From contig OX485808.1 in NCBI GenBank assembly GCA_950295325.1, positions 22,962,527 through 23,022,526 of the forward strand: a DNA stretch of 60,000 bases, given 5' to 3'. Within the stretch, counting starts at the first letter, position 1; each line of letters begins with the position of its first letter. Under the pieces are notes generated by a model. The model saw only the letters and a list, made by a program, of their open reading frames with translations, made no database searches and was not told where the DNA came from. This DNA comes from Polytrichum commune. Its lineage: Eukaryota > Streptophyta > Polytrichopsida > Polytrichales > Polytrichaceae. A program made the translations under genes and the position numbers. Shown one piece after another: positions 12,681-25,414 of the stretch.

Positions 12681-13325
12681 TATAGATGTTGAAGTTTAAA
12701 ATGTAATGTAAGAGGTTCATAAACATGATTGGTTTAACCAATGCGGAATTTAAGATGCCATGACAAAGGGTAGTAGGGTACCCGATGAGTCCATGGACTA
12801 GTTGGGCTAAGAGTATGTTCATATGCTATCAATAGAGGTCCCCGCAACATGACAATGCCAAGTTTAGATAGCGAGCTGAACCCAACCGTTATTGTACTGT
12901 TAGTGGGGCCCGAAATGCTCTTCCAGGCTGGAATTGCTTGGGTCTATTGCAACCCAACTTCAACTCCTCTATAGGAATCTTAGGTTCAACAATTTCTATG
13001 TAACGCCTTGTGTATTGTAAGATATTAGTTTTGATCACGGGACCCATAGTTTATGAAACTCATATAGAGTGAACATGTGGGACACAAATGAGACTACTCC
13101 CCTCAAAAAAAACGTTACCCAATAAAGCCCAACATAGCCTATGTTGGTTGCACATGGATTTCAATATGACATAAAAACCCAGGCTGAATTTCCCTTTGTA
13201 ATAGAGGTACCCTTACTTTGCATACTGCACCCCGTGTGTTTCAAAATGCATTACGTCTCTCCAACCAATTAGAGCCATTAAAATCCATCCTTGGACCTAT
13301 ACGCTCAGTAATACATTGGGGGGAA

Positions 13326-13367
13326 TGCATTATGGGGAATATTCCACACAATATTCCCCATAATGCA
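13326..13367. repeat. Perfect 18-bp inverted repeat (hairpin)
   Basis: The arms TGCATTATGGGGAATATT (13326-13343) and its exact complement (13350-13367) are separated by a 6-nt loop, CCACAC. It sits in the extra segment upstream of MSP copy 2 that is absent from copy 1. It may be the remnant of a MITE or a transcribed hairpin; no function can be read from it. Confidence 0.9.
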
Positions 13368-14078
13368 CTTCCCTGACTGCATTACCTCTTTACATTTGGT
13401 CTTGGCGACGCGCACGGCGACTTCTGGATGCGTTTCTGGCCATGGCACCGCGCACTCGTTGAAGTCAAGCCGCAGGAGCAGTAGTTTGGTTATTCAAGGG
13501 ACGCGCCATAGCTGCGGAGACGAGGGTCTTCGGAGAGTCCTTCTTACATACCAAAGTCGGGAAGAAAGTGTAGGCAGTGCTGCAGGGGTGAGTTGGTTTC
13601 GGTGAGGGTTTGCGCCGATTTTCCGAGGGTTCACATTGCGGCTACGTAGCTTACAGGTTATGAAGAAGAGTAGGTAGGTCCAGGGTAAGCCATCGCGATT
13701 GTTGATACCGACAGTAGATGATGGTAAGTTAGTGAGAGGGAGACGGCCAGAGGTGGCCTTAATGCTGCTCGAAAGCCGTGGCTCTATGTATCTGTCTCAC
13801 TTGCGGTGTTTTTACACTTAGTCGTGGCGTGTTGTTAGTTTCGGTCGTGATGAGGAGGAGGGATAGAGTCAGATGCGGAATCAGGGAAGGGCTCGGCGAG
13901 CGATGGTGTATGATGATGCATTAGGGACGTTGAAGTGAGAGCAAGGATTTTGGTGGAGAGCTTTTACGACTTGGAGGCGGATGGGAGTACTGTACTTCGG
14001 ATGCACGGTTGTCCATTTGGAATGAAGGTTAGCAGTAATTAGAAGGATTCAAGTGTAAGTAGCTAAGCGGTATTGGAC

Positions 14079-17000
14079 ATGGCCCCTCAGGACATGGATG
14101 AGGCTAACGGAAAGAGACAACCAGCCTGGAAGCTGAGGTTACCGTGGGAGCAGCAACGATTGGAAGAGGCACAGAAGAGTGCATTTATCCAGAACGAGAC
14201 TGCGGAAGCTAGCACGTCCTCCATATCCACAATAGCAAGAGCGTTCTTGTTAAGCCGAAGGCGACTGCGGCTTGATCCTGACAAGAAATTACATTTCTTA
14301 TGTAAGTCCCAGAATCTTGCTTGCCCATCCTTAGCTCCTTTGCCGCCAGATTATCGTACAGTAGCCAGGGAATTGATCTTCCTGCCAGATGGTTTTCGAT
14401 GTTATTAGTCCAAAGTGGAAGCTCTTTCCTGGAATGTATGATTGGAATATGTAGATTACAGGACAATACATCACACCATATTCTGGCGAAAACAAGTACA
14501 TTTTCTCAAATGGTATGGTCATGGGAAACCTGCTGAGGCTTCCATGGGAGGTCACTGAGAAAGTTTCCATACTCGCGTGACCACACTGGCACGAAATGGA
14601 ACGAACTTGTTTTATGATTGCAGCTGTTTTCAGTCAATAATACATGTGACAGCAGGTAGATGCAACGGTCGATATTGCAAATGGAGCTGAAGTGCAGTAT
14701 GTACGGTGTCTTACATTGATGTGCTCATGATTACATTGCACATACTTTTAATCAAGTCTGTTGCAGATTGTCAGAAACAAGTGAAATTTATAGGGCATGC
14801 TGGCTAACTTTCCATTCTTAAAGTTAGGTCAAAATATGAACACTCTTACAAAATGGTGGATATTTTCTTGCACTGAAAATAGTCACCCTTCTTTCGAATA
14901 GAAAATCTGGTAACAATTATTTTGAATGATTAATGATGCTTTCAAGAAAAGGCACTTCATTTGGTGATAAAGGTGCGAAAATCAAGGCACAGCCTGCAAA
15001 TTCGAGGACACTATTGAATTAAATCAAATTTTGTGTCCTTCATTTTAGGATTACTCATTTGGTTGCAGACTGGGCACAACTTTCAAGTGCTTTTTCTCCT
15101 GTTTCAAACGATTATATACCTATTTGTGTTCATATCTGGAGACATGTTGGTGGACGGACTTGTCTTGGAGATTGGGACATTATTCAGTTTGTCTGGAGAT
15201 ATGTATGCTCACTCTTATGTGCCGGTTTCTAAACCTGCAGATGAACCAGGAAAGCAAGTCTCAAGTGCAATTAAGATAAAGAATGTCAGTTCCACACATG
15301 TTGCGTTCAAAGTGAGTATCTCTCCTTGCTAGTGATGCTTACAAAATTTTATTTGTGGATTCTAAACTTTATTCCGTTTCAGCAAATATTGACTGTCTTG
15401 TGCATAGAGTTTTTGTGAGTCTGGCCAAGGTATTGAATATTGTCTTTTCCCTTCAACCAGTACAAGGTGACAGGTTTTTCTTCTCTCTCACTGCTTATAT
15501 GTAGAAAGATAACCCTAAGATTTGCAAAGAGTGACTTATCTAAGACTGTGAAGGGGCTAATGGTCATCCACACTCTCTTGCAGTTCCAAACAACAGCACC
15601 TAAGAGCTGCTTCATGCGCCCTCCCAGTGGTGTGCTTGCTCCAAATGCGACTGTCATTGCCACAGGTACTATGCAGGGGAAAAGTTGCAAGGCTGCAACT
15701 GGGACTCTTTGGTTTCAATCATTAGAGTGTTGTTTTAGTTATACTAGGTTTTTCAATATGGATTGTACAAAACCTTCTAGAGCATACTAGCCAGGAGTAA
15801 AACTCAACAGCACAGCCTTCAAGTATCTGAGTAGACATCCATGAGGGTCATTTGATAGGACCATGCATCATTCACATATCTGGTATACCTTGAAAGTGCC
15901 ATCTTTTGTTGTTTGAAGGTGAACTTTTGTCGCACACAAGCACCAACCTGCTGATGGTTGTTGGAAGGAAAGGTTTGCTTGTGAGTGGGTACAAGTAGAG
16001 ACTAATGTTGGCAATCATGATCCTGCAGTGGTGAAATTTGTGGAGCATCCAGAGCACCCAAAGGAGAGAAAGACCAAAGATAAATTCAAAATTGTGAGTT
16101 TGGCCGTGAAGCCAGGCATCGAATACACTCCAGAGTTGGTAAGAATTCAACTTCTACATGTTTTATTTACTGGGTTGTTTGAATAAAGAAAAGCACGGCC
16201 AGGTTAGTGTAGATATTTTGACCAAAAGTTTGTGAAAGGATTCAATGTAGAAGGGAGTTCAAACCTGTACATTGGGAAGCTCATAAGTAGGTGTGTAGGT
16301 AATGCTTTTGTTCATTGAAGACTCATTGTAGGCTACATGAGAGATTAGAAAGAGAACTTGTCCCTCATCCTAAGTATGACTGTAGATTGCAAGTGTATTC
16401 ATTCCTTCAATAGAATTCTGTCCAGGTTGTTCACATGAAAATTAAGTGTTTTGATTTTGTGTTGACTTGTTGAAGTTTGAGGATCAAAGGGAGGTGGTAG
16501 CTGTAGAGCGCATTTTACAAGTGGTGTATATCGATCCTCAACGTGCATCTCCTGTAAGTTTATATCTGAACCATCTTTCTTATCAACGGATTCGAACCCT
16601 GATAATGTCTCTTTTTGAAACAGGCTGACAATAAACATAAATACCAATGATGGAGTTGGCAGAAATGAAAATGTTTGTATGGTTTGTGTTTGAGCTGTAT
16701 TGGCATGGTGCTGAAACTGGTGATATTTTCTGTAAGAGCATAGTGCAGTGAATGAATTATGTTTGGCGGATACTCTGTTATGTGATATAGGGTTGTTCCT
16801 GGTCAATTAGAGTTGCAAATTTACTAGATGCAGGGGTGATGAATTTTTGGGCTTGTGAGATTCAGGAGGAGTTGGAGAGGTTGCAAAAGCGGCTGGCAGA
16901 GGCTGAAGCAGATGAAACAGCTCGAAGGAAGCCCACAGATGACAAGGCTACGAAAGGAACTATGGTTGTGGAGGGACTTGTAATTGATGAATGGGTATGG

Positions 17001-17551
17001 CGTTGTGACTTTGTAAAAGCTGGACATGTTCCTGGTCTTGAATGGTGTTGTGCACATGAGCACAGTTGTGTGTTTCCTGTACCTGCGCTGTAGTGGCAGA
17101 AGCTTTGAATTGTGAGATTTAGAAAGGGAGACATTTTACATGGCTTTGATATTTGGTGAAGTGTGTAGATTGGAATGAAATGTACTGTGTCTTTGGGTTT
17201 ATCTGCATGCTGCACAATACAACAAGAGTGTTCTACTTTGTTGTCCAGACTTTCATTGGGTAGACTTTGTAATAGCAGCAAGGGGTCTAGAGCAGTGTCG
17301 CTGCACTCACTCTGTCTCTCGCTCTCTCGTCTTATTTAGAAAGATATGAGGCTTATTGCATGTAACTAGGTCTCTAGAGTTTTGAGGGCCAAAGTACCTA
17401 CTTGTGAGGAAGTTGATCATTGTTGTATGGTTGCCCAAGGATAATTGGAGCCTGTAACTGAGCAGTACTATGTGGTGATGTGGGTGAACAGAAGCAGCGT
17501 AGAGAAAATTATCTCGCTCGGCAACAAGTGGAAGGTGGGGAGTCTCTATGA
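14079..17551 (+). CDS. MSP (major sperm protein)/VAP-like domain protein, copy 2, seven exons
   Basis: Exons: 14079-14301, 15241-15311, 15584-15665, 16029-16138, 16476-16553, 16866-16994, 17492-17551, giving about 250 aa with all borders GT/AG and no stop. Domain order is the same as in copy 1: low-complexity N-terminus, MSP domain (EPGKQ, IKIKNVS, FQTTAPKSC, GVLAP, VKPGIEYTPEL), coiled coil, and GLVIDEW/YLARQQVE end. Exon 1 differs from copy 1 by one codon deletion and several substitutions; exons 3-7 are almost unchanged. Both copies therefore appear functional. The start is the ATG in GGACATGGCC, matching the copy 1 start at 1367. Role as in copy 1, by family only. Confidence 0.88.
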
Positions 17552-18239
17552 GATGAAGGATCTGGAGAATACGGTCATTCACCACAATCAAGTATTCAAG
17601 ACTTGGGGAATGAAGAACTGGTTAATACGCTAACAGTATAGCCTTAGGCTGTGAGACTAAATGCAAATGGGGTGTGTGCATATTAGGAGAAGCACTTTGG
17701 TTCAGCCAATATAGTGACACCAGGTTCCTTGTCTACAAATGTCAATGCCTTAACTCCATAACCCCATTGTGGGCTCGTTTCATGAGTCTAGGTGGAGTGG
17801 GTTCCTGGTAGTGAATTTAGGTCCTGTACAGGTTGATTTAGATGGGCAACTATCTCCCAGTATTTTCCATTTAATACATTAGTGAGTTCAGGTGACCATT
17901 CAGGAATTCTTTGCCGGAAGAGGAGGACATCATGGCTTTGTTTAATCCCCGTGCTCATAAACTGAAGACAAAGCATAGCTTGTAGAGAGGAGGATAGGCA
18001 GATGTTTCTGATATGGAGAAGTTGAACTCCATTTGTGATCATGTACACTGGACAAACATGCCTTGCTTGGGCTGGAAGATTTCTCAGATGCCTTGGAGGA
18101 GTTGAGATGTAACTTTTCCTGTAGTTTCACTTCATGCAATTCCTTATACATGACATCTGTCAGGTTCCGTCATAGTCTCAAACTTTGTATCAAGTGCAGA
18201 CATGTTTCAAGAGCATTTGTCATATATTATTGAATTTTA

Positions 18240-19830
18240 TCTGAATGAGTAAATGGCTTGATAGAGTTGGGGTCTGGAAAGGCCTTGGCAATTCAGGGAT
18301 GATTGTGAAGGTGGAAGGTCCTGAAAATAAACACCTGGCTAGCAAAGGGATGTTAACACAACCGCAACCTCGTTGCTTGTGGTACACTGTCCTTGCTCTT
18401 TTTCTGAGGGACAAGAAGCTGAGAATGTGCATTGATCAATACTTTTTCATCAACAACAATTGAAGGCGCAGTTGAGGGTGGTTGTGAAAACTTTTGATGG
18501 TTGAAGCTTTCTTTGGTTCTAATTTGTTTGTGGTGAAGGTATGTGGCCCTATTGTGAGCTCTTTCAACTTCATGTGCATTACTTGATTATCGGAATGGCT
18601 TGAGAATGATCTCATTTGGGGTTGTGAAAATTATCATTTCAAGTTTCAAAGTCAGAGTTGAGATGTAAAGCTTATAAGAGGTAATTGTGAAGATTATTTC
18701 TGTGGAAATATAGGCCCTCTCAATTGTGGTAAAAAGTCGAATCTAGAATGGTGTTGTCCAAGTGTTGCAAAGGTGTGAGCCTTGTACATATTTATAATAA
18801 ATTTATTAACTCATTGACAATGGCATCCAATTCAAAAGACCTTGAATTAGTCTTCATCACTTTTGAAGACCCTGAATTGATGAAAGTCAGGACCGTGGAG
18901 GATCTTGACTTGCATATCATACATACCGATAGTATTTGTAAACCATTAATATTTAATATCTTCTCGCCTACTTTGAGTGTGAATATCAGGGGCATATACC
19001 AATCATCTCAAAAGCCATCTCCATGAGAAAAGACGCATTGTTATACATTTAAATCCAAATCTTGAGAGACAAATATAACTAGAATAGAACAATCTGAAAG
19101 TTTTAGATCCCACAAAATATTTAATCGGGATGGATTCAATGCTTGTCGAAGTGCTTGTATTTAGATTCACTGACGTCACCACACCTAGTTAGATGTTGAT
19201 TGTATCACTTATTTCACCACTAAGGTGATGCAAAATTTATAAATTTCTCTGGAAAACTAAGAACCATAATTCCAGACTGGCCCAATGCACTGAATATGCA
19301 ACTATGCACTGAATATGCGACTATACACAAATTGGAACTGTTCAACAAACTACAAAATCAAGCTTGCGAGAAACTAGCTTTTCAGTAATGATTCTTCAGC
19401 AGCCCCACCTACCAACAACTCTGGATGTCGAGATTCTAAAAACTTGTCTGCCACAGGAAATTTATACAATCTGCAACTACCTTCTTGATTGAATAGCAAG
19501 CTTGCAGAGTGCCTCCCACCATTGCCTCAAAAAGCCTGGTGAGAAATACTCGGAAAAGTGATTTGGCATCCTTACCCACCATGCCTTTACAAGGCCAGGC
19601 GTTTCTGTGCGGATCCCACATTCCCAACTGACTTCCTTTCTTTGAGAAGATTCCCACCCCAACTGGACCAGCTCCAGAAACTGTCTGAAGTTGGTGGGAT
19701 TGGGTTGCTGCAAGTATCAGCAACTGACAGATCAAATCTCGCAGAGAAGAGTTCACAAAAGCAGACAACCCAGAAGAAGCCATATTCCTCTTGCCCTCTC
19801 TTAGATATGGAAGGAGGTTGGGTTTGAGAA
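18240..19830. other. Intergenic between MSP copy 2 and the GT77 gene
   Basis: The first part continues diverged 3' flank of the duplication. A short open frame at 18748-19026 (+) matches nothing recognised. The right end, about 19430-19830, is likely the 3' UTR of the GT77 gene on the minus strand. Confidence 0.45.
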
Positions 19831-22772
19831 TCAGCCTCCCTTTTCAGACAAGGGAGAAAGAGCTGCATCTTTCTCAACTAACCATAACCCAGCAGCACGA
19901 AACCTCTGAACTTTCTTATCAATGCCAATAATATAGTTGTTGTGAACTATGACATGCTGGCCTGTGGTCTCCTTGCGCCATGTCTCGTTTTTGAAGTACA
20001 ATCCCCCAGATGGAAATGCTGGTTGCGGTAACAAGTACACATCAACCTGCACACACATCATTTGCTCTTAGTCCAATACAGTGTAGTAACTGCACTGGTC
20101 CTTTCAAGATTTGAAAGTAACAGATTGCGTCATTTCCTGATCATTCAATCCGCAGTCCTTCCAACAGCAGGTAGACAACCTGCAACAGTATCTAGAAAAT
20201 GCCTCAGGAACATATGACCGGATCTTTAAAAAGAGAAACACATTGCTGTTCTGACACTTGGTTGATGTGTTGATAAATACCTGGCCTGCAGTTTTATTAA
20301 GTGCCCAATTTAGTCCCGGTTGGTCATTTGCCTTCCTCCGAGGAGACCATGGCTGATCCTGGAGTTCTTTGATCCAAGCCTTCATCAAGAGTTTGGCCCC
20401 CTTAGTAGGCCTCAGATAGAGCATGCAACTACAGATGTAGGTGCGGCCTTTCTTTCCAGGGGGTGGTAATGCATGCGAGTGCGCCTCTGATTTTATCTGG
20501 CCATTTCAGTGACACAGTAAATTTAACCTCACATCAGATGATTTGTTTAAATCAAACATACTTGAATTGTTGCTTTGGACGGTTAAGTCCCAGAACTGTC
20601 TACTTTGATCAGAGTTTTGGAAGTCAATCCATCCTCAAGAAATAATTTCAAGTGTTTAGTGCCCCATTTCCATTTCTGCTCTTGACAACAAAGTATGCCT
20701 TTAGTACCTTGTGGAGTTGGCAGTGTCTGTATTTACAAAAGTTATGTGTTCTAATCTTAGAGGTCCACAATCAGATAAAAGCATATCAAAGAGGGTGGAG
20801 CATACCAGAGCCATGTCATCTGTGAAGTAAACATCGTGATCATCCTTGAAGTAGGAGAATGGGTCAGCAAGCCACACCATATCCACATCATTATAGAGAA
20901 CACTGTAGCCTAGCTCAAGGATCTCCAGTAGGTACTGAGGCCTGCGTGAGGTGAAATTGAAGAACCCCTACAAGAAGGAAACAGGAGATTTTAGTCCACT
21001 TTCAAATACATAAGGTCGGGGAATAATAGACAATTGCACAAACTCAAAAAGCTCTGTATGCAACTAGAGCATCACAAAGCTTGCTATAAACAAGTTTCAA
21101 CAACGTCAGAGATCACTTCAAGGTTGATACAACAGACTTCCACTCACAGAAACTCAGCAATCTGGGATCCACAGCCAACTAAACCTCAAACATAAACCAA
21201 ACAGCCTGACTTCTCATGATATGTTTGTGGTTATCAAACAACTACTTTAAAATGAGCTATAAACAGCCAAAAAGGAGGACAAGCATTTTGTCCACACAAC
21301 AACAACAAAATTTCTACTATAAAGCTAAAGGTACACAAACAGATATGGACTTCCCACCTCCAAGCCCACGTACCTGCTCACCTGAGACCCAAAGGGCAAG
21401 CTCTGCGATGAGGAGGGAGCTGGTGGCACCAGAACTGCGTGGCCTGGCCACCTACTGTTCACAAAATCAAGAGTTGCAAAGTCTTCTGCGATAATAAGTG
21501 CAGACTGGTGTCGATTTTGCTTGGCGAGGCTTACAAGCCAATTGTTGAGAAACTCGTGGTATGCTTGGCTCACTGTACATATAATGATCTTGCCGTCATT
21601 TGCAACTGCCTGTGTAAAAACAAAAGCATAGAGTTTATTTTTCCATAGTCTGGAATGAGGCCCGTTATTAATAGAACTCACTGGCAGTGGCCTTCACCAA
21701 AGTGACTGGTTCTACGCAACTAGACAATGTGCTACACAGAAGATGATCTGGTCATTAGAACATCAGAGCTTGTAATTTACAACGAAATTAAGGTAAAGAA
21801 TTTGCACGAACTCAAATAACTACATAATAAGATGATGTAACACCATATAGATATGACTTATTATTTTGATGATAATGAAGTTATCCTTTAACTCAACATG
21901 ACTTTTGGTCCGGAGGTGGTTGTTTGACATACAACACCTTCCATGTTCGGTAAGTTTTTGATTCATGCTCGGAGGCAGTGTGGAGGTTTGAAAGGAGAGC
22001 ATTCTACATTGGTTCATTGAGGGTCGAACTCAATTTGGCATGCCAAAAAAGCCAAAGTGAGTTTAGTCCTCAATGAACAGAAACCGAATCGGATTGCTCT
22101 TCTTTCTAATTCCAACACTACCTTCAAGCATGCACCATCACAAGTGGAAAGAAAATACTAAATTTTTCTGCCAAAGAACCAATGAGAAAACTTAGGGCCC
22201 CCGACGAAAAGTCCCATACGATCACAGGAGAACTCTAATGTAGAACTGAACCATCAGATTGGCACTTGCGAACTTCTCAACAATAGCCATGACTACGAGG
22301 CTCTCAAATTTGATGGATATACCTATACTTCTTGGCGACAAAAACCTCGCGGTCATACAACATGATGGATGTGTAATGGATATGGTCATTCAGAGATGGC
22401 AATACTAACCTTTGCAGCGTCACTCAATGTGTAAGATTTCCAGTTGATTTTGGAGCCTATCGTCCTCGCCATCCGCGGAACAGAATGCACAGTAGCCACT
22501 TGGCCATTGAATCCGTTCCTGGCATGGCTCATCAGCGGAAGCAGCAGTCCCACTGACAAAACCACAACGAGGACGACCACCAGAACCCGCACGCTGATGA
22601 TAGCGGGGAGGCGTATCACCGGCTGAGGTTTTAACGAGGCGGAGAGCTTCGCCAATGCAGCCGCTGCGCTTTGCGAGGGCGCATCGTGCCCTTGAGCTGC
22701 CCCGGGCTGTGTAACAGCCGATCGCACCATGGTTCCACAAACTAAAACCCTACAACATCCAGACACCAACAC
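19831..22772 (-). CDS. GT77 glycosyltransferase, RGXT/MGP4-like (alpha-1,3-xylosyltransferase of rhamnogalacturonan II)
   Basis: Exons on the minus strand: 22772-22410, 21609-21382, 20967-20806, 20484-20281, 20046-19831, giving about 390 aa. All borders are GT/AG and phase 0. An alternative start at 22730 gives 376 aa. Residues ~57-80 form one membrane span, making this a type II Golgi protein. The catalytic domain shows AEDFATLDFVNSRWPGHAVL, FNFTSRRPQYLLEILELGY, the nucleotide-sugar DxD motif at D224-V-D226 (YNDVDMVWLADPF), RTYICSCMLYLRPT, KANDQPGLNWALNKT, and FPSGGLYFKN...IVHNNYI. These match Arabidopsis RGXT1-4/MGP4, which transfer xylose from UDP-xylose to fucose in pectic RG-II. Length is close to the family norm and no key motif is lost. 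The exact acceptor cannot be read from sequence. Confidence 0.9.
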
Positions 22773-24995
22773 AGGGAGGCGGCGTGCGGGGGACTGTTAA
22801 AATACGCAAAGAATTACAGGAATTGCGGTATCATCGTCTTGCTCGTAGTGAGAAAGTCTCTCGATGATTTTCAGAGAGATGTTACATGTCGCACAGTCAC
22901 AGCCACTTCAATGAAAGTGTGTGCATCTGGTTCCTTATTGGGGTACCATGCCAACTTGATGCCAAATTTGGATCGCAGGACAGCGATTCAGCTGCGAGTT
23001 TGTGCGCAAGCGTAAGAGTGTGCATCGAAGAGAGAAAGGAGGTGGCGATGGCGATGGCTATGGCGGACCAGAGCAACGGCCATGGCCGCTGTAGCAGGGC
23101 GAGCTGGAGCATGGGCGTGGCTATGGCGGAGAGGGATGATCATCCAATCACAACAGAGTTCATCCGTTTGTGGATGGCCCTTGCCTACTGAATAAGGTAT
23201 GTGGGTGTTATTCGGTTTGGTATTTTTGTTCTCCAACTTCTACCAATGAGAATTATACAAGAAAAACTTATGTTGCATTAGCAAATCTACAATAAAGCAT
23301 CAACAAAAAAAATGGATTGAAATCGGACTCTCCCTAAGGTATGTGGATGTTATTTGGTTTGTTTTCATGTTCTCCAGCTTCTATCCATTAGATTTATGTC
23401 AAAAAACTCCCCCAACTCAGTTGTGTGTGTGTGTGTGTTTTTGTCAATTTTATATTCTGAGAATGAACTTGTATTTATTCTTGCATGATACCATAAAACA
23501 TTTAAAACCCTTGATTGTGATCTGCAATCAAATATGTAGTTTGATCTAGGAAATAAGACCTATATGCATCATTTTAAACATAGAATAGAATCCCCCCCCC
23601 AAAAAAAGGATTGTAATTGATGAATGTAAAAAAAATCAGCATAAAAGAAATTACGACAATGTTGTATACAAGATCAATATGAGTAAGTAGGGACGGAAAG
23701 CATTAGATGAACTAATGATTAGAGAGAGAATGAAAAAAAAATTGGGTAATAGAGAGGAGGGTTCAAATCTTCTCGTGTGCAGGAAAAACAAATATACTAA
23801 TTAAACCTTAAAGCTCTACATCAACATCTGACCATGATTTGGAAAAGCACGAGGGGGGGGGGGGTATAGGGCTTACAGCAAAGGCCCAGGCCTTCTACAG
23901 CATCATCATATGGCCTACATACAACTTTATTCAACTTCGTTCTTTATTTATTGTTTTCATAAAATTTTCATTGATCTCACCTCAAACAACAATTAGATGA
24001 TGCACTTCAAAATCTTTCCATTTGAATTTTTTCACGATTTTTTCTTTTTTCATTAGATTCGCCAACCTCAATCACATCCTTTATAGTTGGTTTTCTTCAT
24101 CATCTTCATTCATTATTTTGCTAGACGTCTTCTCTTCTTTCCCGCAAATTGTTTTTTTGCTATTGCTATCACTTCTTCCTTTCCTTGGAAGACTTTACCT
24201 CCAACAGTTGAAGGATGATTCTCTAATTATCATGTTTGCCAAAAATTAAATATAAGGGTAATTGGAGGAGGGTGAAATACACTAGAAGGAAATGGGAGCA
24301 TATTAAATCCATGCAACATTTCATAATTCAATGTTTGGATACTTTAGAAAATTAAAGATGTCATTTCTTACATCCATTTTGAATTTTGTAAGCACTCTCT
24401 TTGCAATTCTCTACATGACTTCTCATTAGTAGCAGATCCCTTCATTACTTGAAGATAAAAATTGGTACATTACCATCCAAATCATGTCAAAACAAGGATG
24501 CAAAGGAAAAGTTATCACGAAGTCGGCGTATGAATACTTGTGAAAGTAGACGGCATTACCTAAAATATTATAAAATACACATACTAAATCAGCACACTAA
24601 ATTTAAGTGTCATTTTAGAATGACAAAGACAATTTCAAATTGTGAGTCACAAAAATTATAACCTCAGTGCTAGTGAGGTTTTTGTAATATTTTTGACTTC
24701 CAAGTTAATTACATGTTTTGTTGACGGTTTCACTTTGATAATGAAACCCCAGTCAATTGATTATTTACTCAATGGAAGTGAACATATATATTGGATTTTG
24801 GCCCTTGAAGGTGAAGTGCACTCCATATGGGATTTGTGAGTAAATGGCCTTCAAGAATGCAAGGGCAATGGTTTTTCCGAAATCGGGCGGGCGGGCAGCA
24901 GTTTTCGGTCGGGTCCAAAAAATCCAGATTTTCCCGAAAAGTTCGTGGGGGGTATTTAACGTCCCCCCATATAATTGATAAAGATGTTGGAATTT
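22773..24995. other. Upstream of GT77 and AT-rich spacer, no gene seen
   Basis: 22773-23200 is the likely promoter and 5' UTR of the GT77 gene. A purine-rich ATGGCG run at 23040-23070 is low-complexity. Beyond 23200 the sequence is AT-rich with a short (TG)n run near 23425, a poly-C near 23592 and a poly-G near 23855. No gene was recognised. Confidence 0.45.
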
Positions 24996-24999
24996 GCAC

Positions 25000-25414
25000 C
25001 ATCTGGCTCTCATTCTCCAGAAATTTGCGGCGATCGGTCTCAATTTTGTCATTTGCTTGAAAAATCTTTCTTGCAGCTGCTTCCAATTCAATCTTCTTCT
25101 ATTTTGCTGACCTACAACATAAATCAAAAGATGTGATGAATAATTGTAGGCACATAACTAAACTAGTCATCACTTGAAGTCAGGTTGACAGCTGTCCAAA
25201 TCCTCAGATACAGATTGCAATTACAAAACACAATAATAAGCACAACAATGGAGCCAAGCTGAATTCTTACAAGTGGTTGGAGGAGACCCTGCACTATTTG
25301 AGGAGCTTGGTTATGATTCTGTTTGGTGATCTTCTCCTTGTCTTTTGCAGCCAGATATTGAGTTTTTTTCTTATCGTACTGTAACCAAGGGAGCTTCTTT
25401 CTAAGAAGCTGAGC
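25000..25414 (-). pseudogene. SMC5 fragment (two decayed exons)
   Basis: Exon a, 25414-25271, has clean AG and GT borders and encodes 48 residues beginning AQLLRKKLPWLQYDKKKTQY. This resembles the KKKLPWLKYD coiled-coil segment of plant SMC5, a subunit of the SMC5/6 DNA-repair complex. Exon b, about 25111-25000, encodes KKIELEAAARKIFQANDKIE and LLEKE-like LENESQ, the next part of the same coiled coil. It is preceded by an in-frame TAG and a phase mismatch with exon a. ATPase heads and hinge are absent within several kb, so this is a broken gene fragment. Identification rests on motif memory, not a search. Confidence 0.6.

Larger units (their letters stand above)
12690..18235 (+). repeat. Segmental duplication, right copy
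   Basis: Homologous to 360-5680. Relative to copy 1 it carries about 230 bp extra upstream of the gene (about 13160-13385), about 105 bp extra in intron 4 (about 16333-16437) and about 150 bp extra in intron 6 (about 17297-17447). It has lost part of intron 1, including the (CT)n tract. Confidence 0.85.

Noticed and set aside
22886-23191. 101-codon + strand frame upstream of the GT77 gene
   Set aside because: Low-complexity Met/Ala repeats from an ATGGCG run; lies in the probable promoter/leader of the minus-strand gene.
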